Shown piece after piece: positions 19,904-30,200 of a stretch of DNA of 64,000 nt. The DNA lies in NCBI RefSeq assembly GCF_016464015.1, contig NZ_JACDXT010000001.1, positions 94,621-158,620 of the forward strand. Reading direction: 5' to 3'. Origin of the DNA: Psychrobacter sp. bablab_jr014 (lineage in GTDB: Bacteria > Pseudomonadota > Gammaproteobacteria > Pseudomonadales > Moraxellaceae). The stretch's first letter is position 1. Each line of letters starts with the position of its first letter. The translations under genes and the position numbers were made by a program. The notes under the pieces were generated by a model. The model made no database searches, was not told the origin of the DNA, and saw only the letters and a list, made by a program, of their open reading frames with translations.

Positions 19904-21184
19904 TTAGCGGGCGCGTTTGGTCTTAATCATGCCAAAACTTGCGATTAATAAGGCTAAGGTTTGCACGCATAAGAGCAGCGCCACCGTCCAACCCCACTCG
20001 CCCGCGGCATACGCTATGCCGCATGCCCACGCACCTATCGTACCACCCGCGTAATACGCCATATAGTACAGACCTGATGCCAATGAGCGTCCTGTTTTGA
20101 CATTTACGGCAATATAGCTGATGGTCGCCGACTGCGTAATAAAGACGCCTGAAGACATAATCGTCAAACCAACGACGATGCCCCACAGCGGCGACACGAG
20201 CGTAATCAGTGCGCCGCACATCGACATCATCACCGCAGCTCGCACGGTACGCGCTGCTCCAAAACGCTGCAATAAGCGCGTCGATAGCGGCGTAATGACC
20301 ACACCAATCAGATAAACGGCAAAGATATTGGCCAACGCTCCAGTACTCAAAAAGTAAGGAGATTCTGCCAAATGCAAATTGATAAAGGTAAAGCAGCCAA
20401 CCAGTGAAAACAGCACGCATGCGCCCAATAAACAGGCGGTCACCACATAGCGGTTGGTTAAATGCGCGCCAAGGGTCTGTATGGCGGAGGCAAAGTTGGC
20501 ATTGGGTACAAAGCGGCGCGACTGCGGCAAGGTCTTAGCTGCCCATACCGCACCGATGAGCGTCATCACACCCATCACATAATAGCCATTACGCCAGCCG
20601 ATCCATTCGTGCATATGCCCCAGTAAAAAACGCCCCATAAAGCCGCCAAAGACTGTGCCTGACACATAAAAAGACATCAGGCTGGTCAGCGCCTTGCCCT
20701 CAAACTCCTCGCCCACATAGGCAATCGTTACGACCGTAATGCCTGGGACGGACAACCCTTGTAAAAAGCGCAACACGCCGAGCCAACCGATACTTGGACT
20801 TAATGCAATCAGCGCCGTAGGAATGGCTAAGAACAAGAGCGCACCAACGATAAAGGACTTGCGCCCTATGGCGTCTGAGAGCATCCCCAAAAAGGGGGAC
20901 ATCAGCGCAATCGCCATTACCGTTGCGCCCACCATCATACCGACCTGCACTTCGGTCGCTAAAAAATCCACCATTAACACGGGCAAAATCGCTTGAATAG
21001 AATAGACCTGCAAAAAGGCAAACATGCCAATCATGCCGATGGTAAGTTTAACAAGCCAAGACGGATCGGGCGCAGGCACTGTCTCGGCGCGGGAGTTGGG
21101 TATAGCAGTATTTTTCACAAGAAAGCTGACTGTATGAGGCGCTGTTGCTGCGCTAAAAGAATAAAACCAGTGATGCGCGCGCAT
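19904..21184 (-). CDS. MFS transporter (YnfM-like, 12 TM)
   Basis: Inner-membrane secondary transporter of the major facilitator superfamily. About 12 hydrophobic helices start after a ~45-residue polar N-terminus. The loop 2-3 signature reads GMLSDAIGRKS and the helix-5 region VSGTVFGGFMGRF. It has 426 aa from ATG 21184; a start a few codons later is possible, since the extreme N-terminus is not family-like. Substrate unknown: the neighbours (acyl-CoA synthetase, HIT protein) do not form an obvious pathway with it. Confidence 0.87.
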   Translation of the reverse strand: MRAHHWFYSFSAATAPHTVSFLVKNTAIPNSRAETVPAPDPSWLVKLTIGMIGMFAFLQVYSIQAILPVLMVDFLATEVQVGMMVGATVMAIALMSPFLGMLSDAIGRKSFIVGALLFLAIPTALIALSPSIGWLGVLRFLQGLSVPGITVVTIAYVGEEFEGKALTSLMSFYVSGTVFGGFMGRFLLGHMHEWIGWRNGYYVMGVMTLIGAVWAAKTLPQSRRFVPNANFASAIQTLGAHLTNRYVVTACLLGACVLFSLVGCFTFINLHLAESPYFLSTGALANIFAVYLIGVVITPLSTRLLQRFGAARTVRAAVMMSMCGALITLVSPLWGIVVGLTIMSSGVFITQSATISYIAVNVKTGRSLASGLYYMAYYAGGTIGAWACGIAYAAGEWGWTVALLLCVQTLALLIASFGMIKTKRAR

Positions 21185-21278
21185 GACTGAGCGAAAAGAT
21201 AGCCGCGCATCATAACACGGCTACAACGATATTGGCGGAATGAAGGATAGAACCAATGGTCTACACGAACGATAAAAC

Positions 21279-21719
21279 TTATGCGTCAATAGCAGCTGCC
21301 AATTGGGTAGCGAGCTGAGCCAATTCGCTATGGTCAGCATTTTGATTGGCGTGCTTGCCAAGCTCATGGATGCTGGTTGGAATCAGATGCATATGATAAT
21401 GAAAAATAGACTGCCCTGCTTCGGCATGATTCAGCTGCATCTGTACGATACCTTGACGATTAAAAACCTCGCGCTGCGCCTGCATGACTTTTTTAGCAGT
21501 ACTGATGACCGCAGTGGCGTCTTCGAGCGCCAAGTCGCTTAGCTCAACTGCGGCCGCTTTTGGTACGACCAAGACGTGTCCTGTTGCTTGCGGCATGATG
21601 TCCATAAATGCCAATGTTTTGTCGTCTTCATAAACCTTATGACAGGGAATCTCACCACGAATAATTTTGGCAATGATGTTATCGTTATCGTAATTGTTAG
21701 CGCTGGTTTGCTCGCTCAT
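21279..21719 (-). CDS. HIT-family protein (histidine triad hydrolase)
   Basis: Nucleotide phosphoramidase/hydrolase family. It begins with the typical NIIAKIIRGEIPCHKVYEDD and carries the histidine triad HYHMHLI near residue 110. I chose ATG 21719 (MSEQTS), with AAGGA 8-9 nt upstream; the frame is open to 21782. This gives 146 aa, normal for Hint/HinT-like proteins. Cellular substrate unknown. Confidence 0.93.
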   Translation of the reverse strand: MSEQTSANNYDNDNIIAKIIRGEIPCHKVYEDDKTLAFMDIMPQATGHVLVVPKAAAVELSDLALEDATAVISTAKKVMQAQREVFNRQGIVQMQLNHAEAGQSIFHYHMHLIPTSIHELGKHANQNADHSELAQLATQLAAAIDA

Positions 21720-21833
21720 GCTCTTATCCTTATCCATCATAAAAATTGTTCTACTAGTCATTGGCATTTTTAGCCGCTTCACATCTTAGCACGCACTCAC
21801 CTATCTCGACACGATAGAAGGACAAACACATAC

Positions 21834-21862
21834 AAAAAAAGCAGACCCAACGGCCTGCTTTT
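21834..21862 (-). terminator. Rho-independent terminator after lolA
   Basis: On the minus strand GCAGGCC and GGTCTGC pair (one G-U) around GTTG, followed by seven Ts. It lies 27 bp after the lolA stop. Confidence 0.85.
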
Positions 21863-21888
21863 CTATCATAATGCGCGTGCGTACGTAT

Positions 21889-22572
21889 TTACTGATTAAT
21901 CACGTCCACGCCTTTTGGTGGCGTAAAGTTAAACTGACTGCTGCTGATGCTTGAATTAAGCTTGATATTACTAAACTTGATTGAGGTCGTTTGACCGAGC
22001 GAATCATTAAGCACCATCATTACAGGTTTACCGCCGCTAAAGCTCACGGATAAGTTTTTGAAGTTGGCATCACTTGACTTTGGATATAGCACATAGTAGT
22101 TCTTGCTGTTGTACGGCTGCGTGATTTTAAAGTTTTTATCAATTTTATCAGGATCGCCTGACAACAATAGCGCTGGTGTGTTACCCACTTGATTGTCGAC
22201 CTTTTGCTTGGTCACTTGCTCTAAGTCTTTATCATAGACCCATAGCGCATTGCCGTTCGCTACAATCAACTGTTCTGATGGTGATTTGGTTTCCCAGCGA
22301 AAGCGGTTCGGACGTTGCACATTCATTGAACCACTAAACGTGCCATTTTTTGCGCCTTTGGTGGTTTGCGTAAAGTTTGCAGTCATACTTTTGGTGTTGC
22401 TAAGTAAATCGTTTAAGCGTTTTGCCGCGACTAGATTATCAGCTGCTGCTGCATTGGCGCTTTGGGTCATCGCTGCCATCGGTGCGGCGACCCCAATCGT
22501 CGTCAACAATGCACCTGCTAATGCACCACTCATAATTTTTTGTTTTACTGTGCTGTGGGTTGATACCGTCAT
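21889..22572 (-). CDS. lolA: Outer-membrane lipoprotein carrier protein LolA
   Basis: Periplasmic chaperone that carries lipoproteins from LolCDE to the outer-membrane receptor LolB. A long signal peptide (about 41 residues, cleavage near SANA-AAA) precedes the mature protein. Family landmarks are LNDLLSNTKSMTANFTQTTK, GTFSGSMNVQRPNRFRWETK and GNALWVYDKDLEQVTKQ. ATG 22572 (MTVSTHS) is chosen because GAGAGGA stands 7 nt upstream. It has 227 aa. Single gene with its own terminator. Confidence 0.95.
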   Translation of the reverse strand: MTVSTHSTVKQKIMSGALAGALLTTIGVAAPMAAMTQSANAAAADNLVAAKRLNDLLSNTKSMTANFTQTTKGAKNGTFSGSMNVQRPNRFRWETKSPSEQLIVANGNALWVYDKDLEQVTKQKVDNQVGNTPALLLSGDPDKIDKNFKITQPYNSKNYYVLYPKSSDANFKNLSVSFSGGKPVMMVLNDSLGQTTSIKFSNIKLNSSISSSQFNFTPPKGVDVINQ

Positions 22573-22950
22573 GGTTTGTCCTCTCATAATAAAAAATAAA
22601 TATGCAAATTATCATTGTCTAAAAGGCAGCAAGTTAACTGCGGTTTACTTGTTGTTGGTAGCAGACTTACACATCTAAACCACGCTGTGTCTAACCTCGA
22701 TTATGGCGTTTAATCACGCGTCCTAAATCCATGATAAATAGGCCATTAATCAATAAATATTGATTAAACAAAGTCAGCCAATCAGCCTGTTACCAATCGA
22801 TAAGCACAGTGTGCCAGCTTTTTTATTACGCGCCTAGTCTTCAATTGCAATCAATACTACACGCCTGCTACAGCCTTGTAACGGCACTCTATCCTTTAAT
22901 CTACCGGTATTTATGCCTACTTTTGTTGGTTAAAAACAGCTTAGATATAA
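22573..22950. other. Gene-free region between lolA and the rpmA terminator
   Basis: About 380 bp containing the lolA promoter region on the minus strand. AT-rich with no ORF, repeat or RNA family that I can recognise. Confidence 0.45.
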
Positions 22951-22982
22951 AAAAACCTTCACAACCTAAGTCATGAAGGCTC
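22951..22982 (-). terminator. Terminator of the rplU-rpmA transcript
   Basis: On the minus strand GCCTTCA and TGAAGG arms (22956-22961 with 22974-22979) are followed by seven Ts, 54 bp after the rpmA stop. Confidence 0.8.
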
Positions 22983-23035
22983 TTTATATAAATGCGCGAC
23001 TACTCAAAGTAGCGGTACATTTATAATATCAGTGC

Positions 23036-23293
23036 TTATGCACTCTCAACGCTAACATAGCGGCGGTTGAATTTGCCTTTAGTCGCAAATTTAACAACAC
23101 CGTCATTTAAAGCGAATAGCGTGTGGTCACGACCCATGCCTACGCCTTCACCTGCGTGAAATTCAGTGCCACGCTGACGTACGATGATGTTACCAGCAAC
23201 AACAGCTTGGTCGCCGAATACTTTTACGCCCAACATTTTTGGGTTTGAATCACGACCGTTACGAGTCGAGCCGGCAGCTTTTTTATGTGCCAT
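23036..23293 (-). CDS. rpmA: 50S ribosomal protein L27
   Basis: Ribosomal protein whose N-terminus reaches towards the peptidyl-transferase centre. 85 aa with the family start [19 protein letters not shown], plus [19 protein letters not shown] and [15 protein letters not shown] precedes the ATG. It follows rplU by 113 bp, the usual rplU-rpmA pair. Confidence 0.98.
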   Translation of the reverse strand: MAHKKAAGSTRNGRDSNPKMLGVKVFGDQAVVAGNIIVRQRGTEFHAGEGVGMGRDHTLFALNDGVVKFATKGKFNRRYVSVESA

Positions 23294-23406
23294 GAGAAAA
23301 TCTCCTTGTTAATGTGAGTATCGCGGTGCGATATCGTTAAAGCCTAAAGACTTATATCAGCATACAATAGTTTTAAAAAACTTTTAAAATACAGTAGTAC
23401 TTAATA

Positions 23407-23718
23407 TTAAGCGTTGATGGCTTTGATTTTTAACAAGGTGTACCATTGGCGGTGACCTTGCTCTTTGTGGTAGTGCTTACGACGGTTATGCTTGATGATG
23501 CGAACTTTTTCGCCGCGACCGTGCTTCACTACTTCTGCTTCAACGCTTGCGCCTTCAACGACTGGCTGACCGATTTTTACGTCATCACCGTCTACAACCA
23601 TCAATACGTCTTCAACTTTAACAGTGTCGCCAGCTTCAGCTTTTAGTAGCTCAACTTTTAGCAATTCGTCAACAACAACACGGTGCTGCTTACCACCACT
23701 TTTGATTACTGCGTACAT
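23407..23718 (-). CDS. rplU: 50S ribosomal protein L21
   Basis: 23S-binding ribosomal protein. ATG 23718 gives the typical [14 protein letters not shown] start and 103 aa, ending in the [10 protein letters not shown] tail. The frame is open further upstream to 23775, but those residues are not family-like. First gene of rplU-rpmA, divergent from ispB, as in many gammaproteobacteria. Confidence 0.98.
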   Translation of the reverse strand: MYAVIKSGGKQHRVVVDELLKVELLKAEAGDTVKVEDVLMVVDGDDVKIGQPVVEGASVEAEVVKHGRGEKVRIIKHNRRKHYHKEQGHRQWYTLLKIKAINA

Positions 23719-24066
23719 GATATGACTCCGCTTAACCCGTGTGCCGTGGCTGATTTGATACCAGCGCTTCATCAACGAACACGACAGGGAAAAATTAAAG
23801 GCAAAATTTTACGTTTTTTTCACGATAAAATCAAGTAAAGCAAAGACTTTTTGCTAAAAATTGCGCAGTGCATGAATGACTGTCTTAGTATTGTGCTGGT
23901 TTATCGCTATTTTGTAGGTGCCTGCACGATTCGCCCTTTGTTTACATAAGGGCTATGCTATTATGAGCGCCTGTTAGACTGGCGCGTGCTTGGCTGTGCG
24001 CTTTTCTAAACGCCTTTATTATTATGATAATTTTCTTTTGCCCTTTTTGATTGTGACGATATTTTT
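23719..24066. promoter_or_regulatory. Divergent promoter region rplU / ispB
   Basis: About 350 bp between divergent genes. On the plus strand TATTAT (23959-23964), with TTGTTT 15 bp upstream, is a weak candidate for the ispB promoter. I cannot place the rplU start with confidence. No small gene is seen. Confidence 0.35.
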
Positions 24067-25089
24067 ATGACCGATACTTCATTATCTCGCCCATCGACCG
24101 CGCCAACATCTTTAAGCTACGCCGATATCCAAAGCATCGTCGCTGATGATTTTGAGATTATGGACAAGCAAGTATTTGGCAGTCTTAATTCTAAAGTACA
24201 GCTGGTGATGAGTGTCTCACAGCATGTGATTAATGCGGGCGGCAAGCGGATGCGCCCACTGATTACCCTGCTCTGCGCGCGTATGCTAAACGATGCACCA
24301 TCCAAAGAGGCGATGCATCTGGCAGCCATCACCGAGATGCTGCACACCGCAACACTGGTACACGATGATGTGATTGATGAGTCGGGTCAGCGCCGCGGCA
24401 AACCGACCGCCAATGCGACGTGGGACAATGCCACCGCCGTTTTGGTTGGTGATTATCTGATTGCGCGCGCGTTTAATTTGCTGGTCGGCTTTCAAAGCCT
24501 ACCGCTGTTACAGCTGTTTTCAGACGGTACGTGCGACATTGCTGAGGGTGAGGTATTGCAGCTCCAGCATCAGCACAACCCGAGCGCAACCGAGGCAGAT
24601 TATCTTGCCATTATTGACGGTAAGACCTCACGCCTGTTTATGATGGCGACGCAAGGGGCGGCAATTTTGCAAAACAAAACCGAGCATTTGCAGGCGCTGG
24701 CAGACTTTGGGCAGCATTTTGGCAATGCATTTCAAATCATTGATGATGTGCTCGATTACAGCGGCGACAGCGAAGTGATGGGCAAAAACTTGGGCGATGA
24801 CTTGGCAGAAGGCAAGCCGACTTTGCCAACGATTCAGGCGCTAGCACTGCTCAAAGACAATGATAAAGCAGGTTTTGATAAGCTGCGTATCGCAGTACAA
24901 ACGGGCAAAACCGACAATGCTGAGGCGCTGATTGCGTTAGTGCGCGAATCAGGTGCATTAGAATATTGCCGCAAACGGGCACTTGAAGAGACAGCATTGG
25001 CACAACAGGCGCTAGAGACACTGCCTGATAATCGCTATCGTCAAGGCTTGTATCAACTGACCGAGCTTGCCAGCGCACGCTTGGTATAG
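24067..25089 (+). CDS. ispB: Octaprenyl (polyprenyl) diphosphate synthase
   Basis: Trans-prenyltransferase building the isoprenoid side chain of ubiquinone. Both aspartate-rich motifs are present: HDDVIDE near residue 100 and IIDDVLDYSGD near residue 220, together with GGKRMRPL near residue 60. It has 340 aa. The chain length made (8 or 9 units) cannot be read from sequence here. The ribosome site before ATG 24067 is weak. Location divergent from rplU-rpmA matches ispB in E. coli. Confidence 0.94.
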   Translation: MTDTSLSRPSTAPTSLSYADIQSIVADDFEIMDKQVFGSLNSKVQLVMSVSQHVINAGGKRMRPLITLLCARMLNDAPSKEAMHLAAITEMLHTATLVHDDVIDESGQRRGKPTANATWDNATAVLVGDYLIARAFNLLVGFQSLPLLQLFSDGTCDIAEGEVLQLQHQHNPSATEADYLAIIDGKTSRLFMMATQGAAILQNKTEHLQALADFGQHFGNAFQIIDDVLDYSGDSEVMGKNLGDDLAEGKPTLPTIQALALLKDNDKAGFDKLRIAVQTGKTDNAEALIALVRESGALEYCRKRALEETALAQQALETLPDNRYRQGLYQLTELASARLV

Positions 25090-25120
25090 CGCACTATGTT
25101 TGTTACAAAGCTAGATTGTG

Positions 25121-25157
25121 ATAATGCCGTTTAAATTGAAATAAGCGGCATTTTTTA
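25121..25157 (+). terminator. Rho-independent terminator after ispB
   Basis: AATGCCG (25123-25129) and CGGCATT (25146-25152) close a 16-base loop, followed by a T-run. Confidence 0.82.
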
Positions 25158-25832
25158 TACTCTTTCATGAGTTTCTATATTTTAAAAATAATAATACATG
25201 GCATGGCAAGGTATAACGCTTGCAATAGCACTGTAATTAATTCACAATAGTCTGTTTTTTCTTATTTATTAGTAAGCAGTCATCACGATATCTTTTTACT
25301 GGCGGCTTATTGTTTGCCACTCACACACTTCCTACCTTACACACGTCTATATACGTTACTTTACACAGTAAAAGCTTAACTTATCTTAACTTTACAAGGG
25401 GCTACAGTCTGTGTACAAAGCAAATTTTTACAATCATTTCAGAATAATTTGCGCGAAATATTTAATACATAACAAAAAGTAACAATCTATAAATGAAGCT
25501 GTGCTTAACCCTGTTATCAGTAGGTATTAGGGGTAAGTCTTGTATTTCGGTGCTTTCTAGCCAAAACCGTGGGTAAAAAGGTTTTTATATGCTTTTTTGC
25601 GCCTTTTTCTATAGACTGTTTAGGGTTGACTGTTGGGTATACCCTATAGTTTATAATAGTTTCTCTTCTTTGATGCATTTTTGTTGGGTATGGGTGTCAA
25701 GCGTTGTCCATACGTTGCTGTATTTAGCACTTTTTTAATGCTTACTCATAAACAACTCGCTCAAAATGTCATTTCTAACTACAGATTGAACAGACCACCC
25801 TTATTTATTTTAAAAGATTATCGAGGACATTG
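25158..25832. other. Long gene-free regulatory region before the RND operon
   Basis: About 675 bp, AT-rich, with no ORF that looks real and no divergent TetR-, MarR- or MerR-type gene. It holds a candidate promoter with internal dyad (25626-25657) and then a ~170-nt untranslated leader to the adaptor gene. Confidence 0.55.
25626..25657 (+). promoter_or_regulatory. Candidate RND-operon promoter with a dyad in a 20-bp spacer
   Basis: TTGACT (25626-25631) and a perfect TATAAT (25652-25657) are 20 bp apart. Between them sits the perfect palindrome GGGTATACCC (25635-25644), extendable to a 22-bp imperfect dyad (25629-25650, 9 of 11 pairs). This layout resembles promoters activated by MerR-type regulators (long spacer, dyad between the boxes). 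A repressor operator is the alternative. Confidence 0.5.
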
Positions 25833-27209
25833 ATGAAGCACTCTTATCTTGCGCTTGTAATAGCATCTGTACTTTCTAGCGCGGTACTGGTCGGCTGTAG
25901 CAGTAAAGATGACGACGTCGAGGCTGCTGCCGCACAGCAAATGCCGCCGCCTGTCGTCAACGTCCAAACTGTCAGCTTTGAAACGGTACCTCAAGTTCAA
26001 ACCTTTTCAGGACGTACTGCTGCTTATCAAACCGCGGACGTACGCCCACAAGTCAACGGCATTATCGATGAAGTGTTGTTCCGCGAAGGCAGTGTGGTGA
26101 AAAAGAATCAGCCACTCTATCGCATTAACCCTGACAACTATACATCGTCTATCGCGAGTGGTGAGGCTGCGGTACAACAAGCTCGCGCCAATTATCAAAC
26201 GGCATTGGCCAACCGCGCCAGTGCTCAATCCGAAATCGTCAGTCAACAGGCGCAATTGGCGCAGGCACGAGATGATTTGAGCCGATTGGAAAAACTGGTT
26301 GCTATCGACGCCATCAGTGCTCAGCAGTACGAGCAGGCCAAAACCGCGGTACGCACGGCTCAAGCCGCGATAGATAGTGCGCGCGCAGCAGCAGCCCAAG
26401 CGCAAGCAGGTATCGAAAGCGCGAAGGCAGGTATTCAAACCGCGGAATCCACCTTAAACGCCAGCTCACTAGATTTGAGTCGTACCATCGTACGTGCGCC
26501 CATTTCAGGACGTACAGGTCGCTCAGATGTGACCGCAGGTGCACTCGTCAGTGCCAGCCAAACCAATCCATTGGTAACTGTCTCACGACTTGACCCTATC
26601 TATGTTGACATCAGTCAATCATCTTCAGACCTACTCAAGCTGCGTCAGCAACTCTCAAGTGGTAATGCGCAGGCGGGTATGAATAGCGTTGAATTGGTAT
26701 TAGAAGACGGCAGTGTTTATCCAATACGTGGTCAGTTGGCACTCTCTGAAGCCAAGGTTGACGAATCAACAGGTGCTGTCACGCTACGGGCGGTATTCCC
26801 TAACGAAAAAAACATTCTACTGCCAGGCATGTATGTCACTGCACGCTTGACACAAAGCGTCTTAACCAATGCTGTACTGTTGCCACAAAGCGCTATTACA
26901 CGCTCACCAAAGAGCGAAACGCAAGTGTATATCGTGGATAGTAACAACACCATCCAAGTACGCCCAGTAACCGTGAATGGTACGCATGAAGGCAAGTGGG
27001 TCGTCACTGACGGTCTGGCTGCAGGAGATAAGGTCGTCATTGTTGGTGGCTCAAAAGTCAAACCTGAACAACAAGTCAAAACTGAACCTTATGTAGAGGA
27101 AGGCGCGCAACCAGCCACTGCTGCTAATGCACCTCGCTCACAGACGCCAGTACAAGCGGCAAGAGAGATGCAAGAAAAAGAAAAGCAAAACAATGCAGGC
27201 GCGAACTAA
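25833..27209 (+). CDS. RND efflux periplasmic adaptor lipoprotein (MexA/AcrA type)
   Basis: Membrane-fusion protein linking the inner-membrane pump to the outer-membrane channel. ATG 25833 follows GAGGA; the lipobox LVGC puts the lipidated Cys at residue 22. Then come the barrel-sandwich half (VRPQVNGIIDEVLFREGSVV), an Ala/Gln-rich coiled-coil hairpin from about 100 to 200, the second lipoyl half (LDLSRTIVRAPISGRTGRS) and the beta-barrel and membrane-proximal domains (LLPQSAITRSPKSETQVYIVD). 458 aa, with a polar C-terminal tail. First gene of a three-gene operon, 37 bp before the pump. Confidence 0.95.
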   Translation: MKHSYLALVIASVLSSAVLVGCSSKDDDVEAAAAQQMPPPVVNVQTVSFETVPQVQTFSGRTAAYQTADVRPQVNGIIDEVLFREGSVVKKNQPLYRINPDNYTSSIASGEAAVQQARANYQTALANRASAQSEIVSQQAQLAQARDDLSRLEKLVAIDAISAQQYEQAKTAVRTAQAAIDSARAAAAQAQAGIESAKAGIQTAESTLNASSLDLSRTIVRAPISGRTGRSDVTAGALVSASQTNPLVTVSRLDPIYVDISQSSSDLLKLRQQLSSGNAQAGMNSVELVLEDGSVYPIRGQLALSEAKVDESTGAVTLRAVFPNEKNILLPGMYVTARLTQSVLTNAVLLPQSAITRSPKSETQVYIVDSNNTIQVRPVTVNGTHEGKWVVTDGLAAGDKVVIVGGSKVKPEQQVKTEPYVEEGAQPATAANAPRSQTPVQAAREMQEKEKQNNAGAN

Positions 27210-27246
27210 CCTTATCCAAAAGATAGTAAAGACTTAGGGATTTACC

Positions 27247-30200
27247 ATGTCACGTTTTTTTATTAATCGCCCTATTTTCGCGTGGGTTATGGCCATTTTG
27301 GTCATGCTCCTCGGGGTGATATCGGTATTAAACTTACCGATTGAGCAGTATCCGCGTATTGCACCGCCGACGATTACGGTTAGTGCGACCTATCCTGGTG
27401 CGAACGCGCAGACCGTCGAAAACTCAGTTGTCCAGATTATCGAGCAGCGTATGAAAGGGCTTGATGGTCTGATGTATATGTCCTCATCCAGCTCCTCAAA
27501 CGGTGGCGCTTCAACGACGCTGACCTTTGAAAACGGTACAGACCCCGATACGGCACAAGTACAGGTGCAAAATAAGCTACAAGCAGCAATGTCCTCACTG
27601 CCTGAATCTGTACAGCGTCAAGGGGTCAACGTCAATAAATCATCCAGCAGCTTTTTGATGGTACAGGCTTTCATCTCTGATGGCAGCCTTGATCGTAACG
27701 ACATCGCCGATTACGTCAACTCTAATGTGGTTGATCAAATCAGTCGAGTAGAAGGTGTGGGTAATGTACAGGTGTTTGGTTCGGCCTATGCCATGCGTAT
27801 TTGGCTCGACCCTGAGCGCTTACGCAGTTATAGCCTCATGCCCTCAGACATTGTCAGTGCAGTATCGGCGCAGAATGCGCAGGTATCAGCAGGTCAGCTC
27901 GGACAAGCACCTGCGGACACCGATCGTCAGGTTATCAGTGCGACAGTGACGCTCCAAAGTTATATGCAGACACCTGATGAATTTAGAAACATCCTCTTAA
28001 AAACAGACAATTCAGGCGCACAAGTCCGCTTGGGAGATGTCGCTGATGTCGAGATTGGTAGTGAAAACTATGGCGTTGTCTCGCTATACAACGGCAAACA
28101 AGCAGCAGGTATGGGTATCAGCTTGGCGGCGGGAGCAAACGCCCTAGACACGCGTGAAGCTGTTGAAGCGCGCATGGCGGAGCTGGAGCAAAACTTCCCA
28201 GCAGGCCTAACCTCAGTGGTACCTTATGACACGACGCCATTCGTTAAGCTGTCTATTGAGCAAGTGGTACACACCTTACTTGAAGCGATCGCGCTGGTAT
28301 TTGTGGTGATGTTCTTGTTCTTACAGAACTGGCGTGCGACCATTATTCCTACGCTTGCCGTACCTGTAGTATTGCTCGGTACGTTTGCCGTCTTGTATGT
28401 TGCAGGCTTTAGTATCAACGTCTTGACCATGTTTGCGATGGTACTCTCCATCGGTCTTTTGGTCGATGATGCTATTGTCGTGGTCGAGAACGTCGAGCGT
28501 ATCTTAGAAGAAGACCCGCATATCTCGATTAAAGATGCGACCATTCAGTCGATGGGCGAGATTAGCAAAGTTGTTATCGGTATTGCTTTGATTCTATCAG
28601 CGGTATTCGTACCGATGGCATTCTTTGGGGGCTCAACAGGGGTTATTTATCGTCAGTTTTCAATCACCCTGATTACCAGTATGGTGCTCTCAGCCGCCGT
28701 TGCGCTTATTTTTACCCCTGCCCTATGTGCAACTTTGCTCAAGCGCAGTAAAAGCCATGATAAGAACAATCTTGATAATCAAAAAGGGTTCTTTGGTTGG
28801 TTTAACCGCAGCTTTAATAAGGCCAGTAGTAAGTACGAAGGTTTTGTCGGTAAGAGCTTTCGCTTTAAGTGGCTGTATCTGATCGGCTATGCCGCTATTA
28901 TCGCGGTGATGGCACTGGTGTTCTTGCGCATTCCTGGCTCGTTCTTGCCTGAAGAAGACCAAGGCATCATGCTGACTATCGTGCAGCTACCTGCAGGTGC
29001 GCCTATCAATGACACTCAAGAAGTACTTGATAAGATTGAAACGTATTATAGTGAACAAGAAGCCGATAATGTTGCCTCCGTCTTTACCATTGCAGGCTTT
29101 AGCTTTGCAGGTCAGGGACAAAATATGGGCTTGGCATTCATACGCTTAAACGATTGGGAAAACCGTACAGGCGATGAAAACACAGCGCAAGCCATTGCAG
29201 GGCGCGCGATGGGATTCTTTACCACCCAGCTTAATGAAGCTCAAGTCTTCGCCCTTGTACCGCCTGCCATTACGGAGCTGGGCAATGCCAGTGGCTTTGA
29301 TTTAATGCTTCAAGACGTGGGTAACATCGGGCACGATGGCCTACTAGAAGCGCGTAACATGCTACTTGGCATGGCAGCGCAAAGTGATCAAGTGACCCAA
29401 GTGCGCCCCAATGGCCAAGAAGATGCCCCCCAGCTCAAAGTTAATGTGAACCAAGAGCAAGCTGCTGCTTATGGCTTATCACTTGCTAATATTAACGGCG
29501 TGATTTCAACCGCTTGGGGCTCAGGCTATATCAACGACTTTATTGATCGTGGCCGTATTAAACGCGTTTATGTTCAAGGCGAGCCAAGCAGCCGTACCAA
29601 TCCAGAAGACTTAGGCAAGTGGTATGTGCGTAACGATGTGGGCGATATGATTTCATTTGATGCCTTCTCAAACAGCGAGTGGGAAATGGCGTCACCGCGC
29701 CTCACCCGTTACAACAGCTTTTCTTCTATGAACTTGCAAGGTGAAGCCGCGCCAGGTTTGAGTAGTGGTGAAGCGATGAGCGCCATGGAAGATATGATTG
29801 CCAAGCTGCCAGAAGGTGTGGGCTATGAATGGACAGGCCTGTCATTAGAAGAACAAAAATCAGGCGCACAAGCCCCAATCTTGTATGCCATCTCGATTCT
29901 TGTGGTCTTTTTATGTTTGGCAGCACTGTATGAGAGTTGGTCTATCCCCTTCTCTGTGCTACTCGTTGTCCCGCTTGGGGTCTTGGGCGCTGCATTATTT
30001 ACGTGGATGCGCGACTTTGCCAACGACATTTACTTACAGGTTGGTCTATTGACGGTCGTTGGTCTGTCCGCCAAAAACGCGATTTTGATTATTGAGTTTG
30101 CCAAAGACCACCAAGAGGAAGGTTATAGTCTCAAAGAGGCCGTCATGACGGCAGCACGTCAGCGCTTGCGTCCTATTATCATGACCTCACTTGCCTTTGG

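Noticed and set aside
26007..26438. 143-codon minus-strand frame inside the RND adaptor gene
   Set aside because: Antisense shadow of the repetitive Ala/Gln-rich coiled coil.
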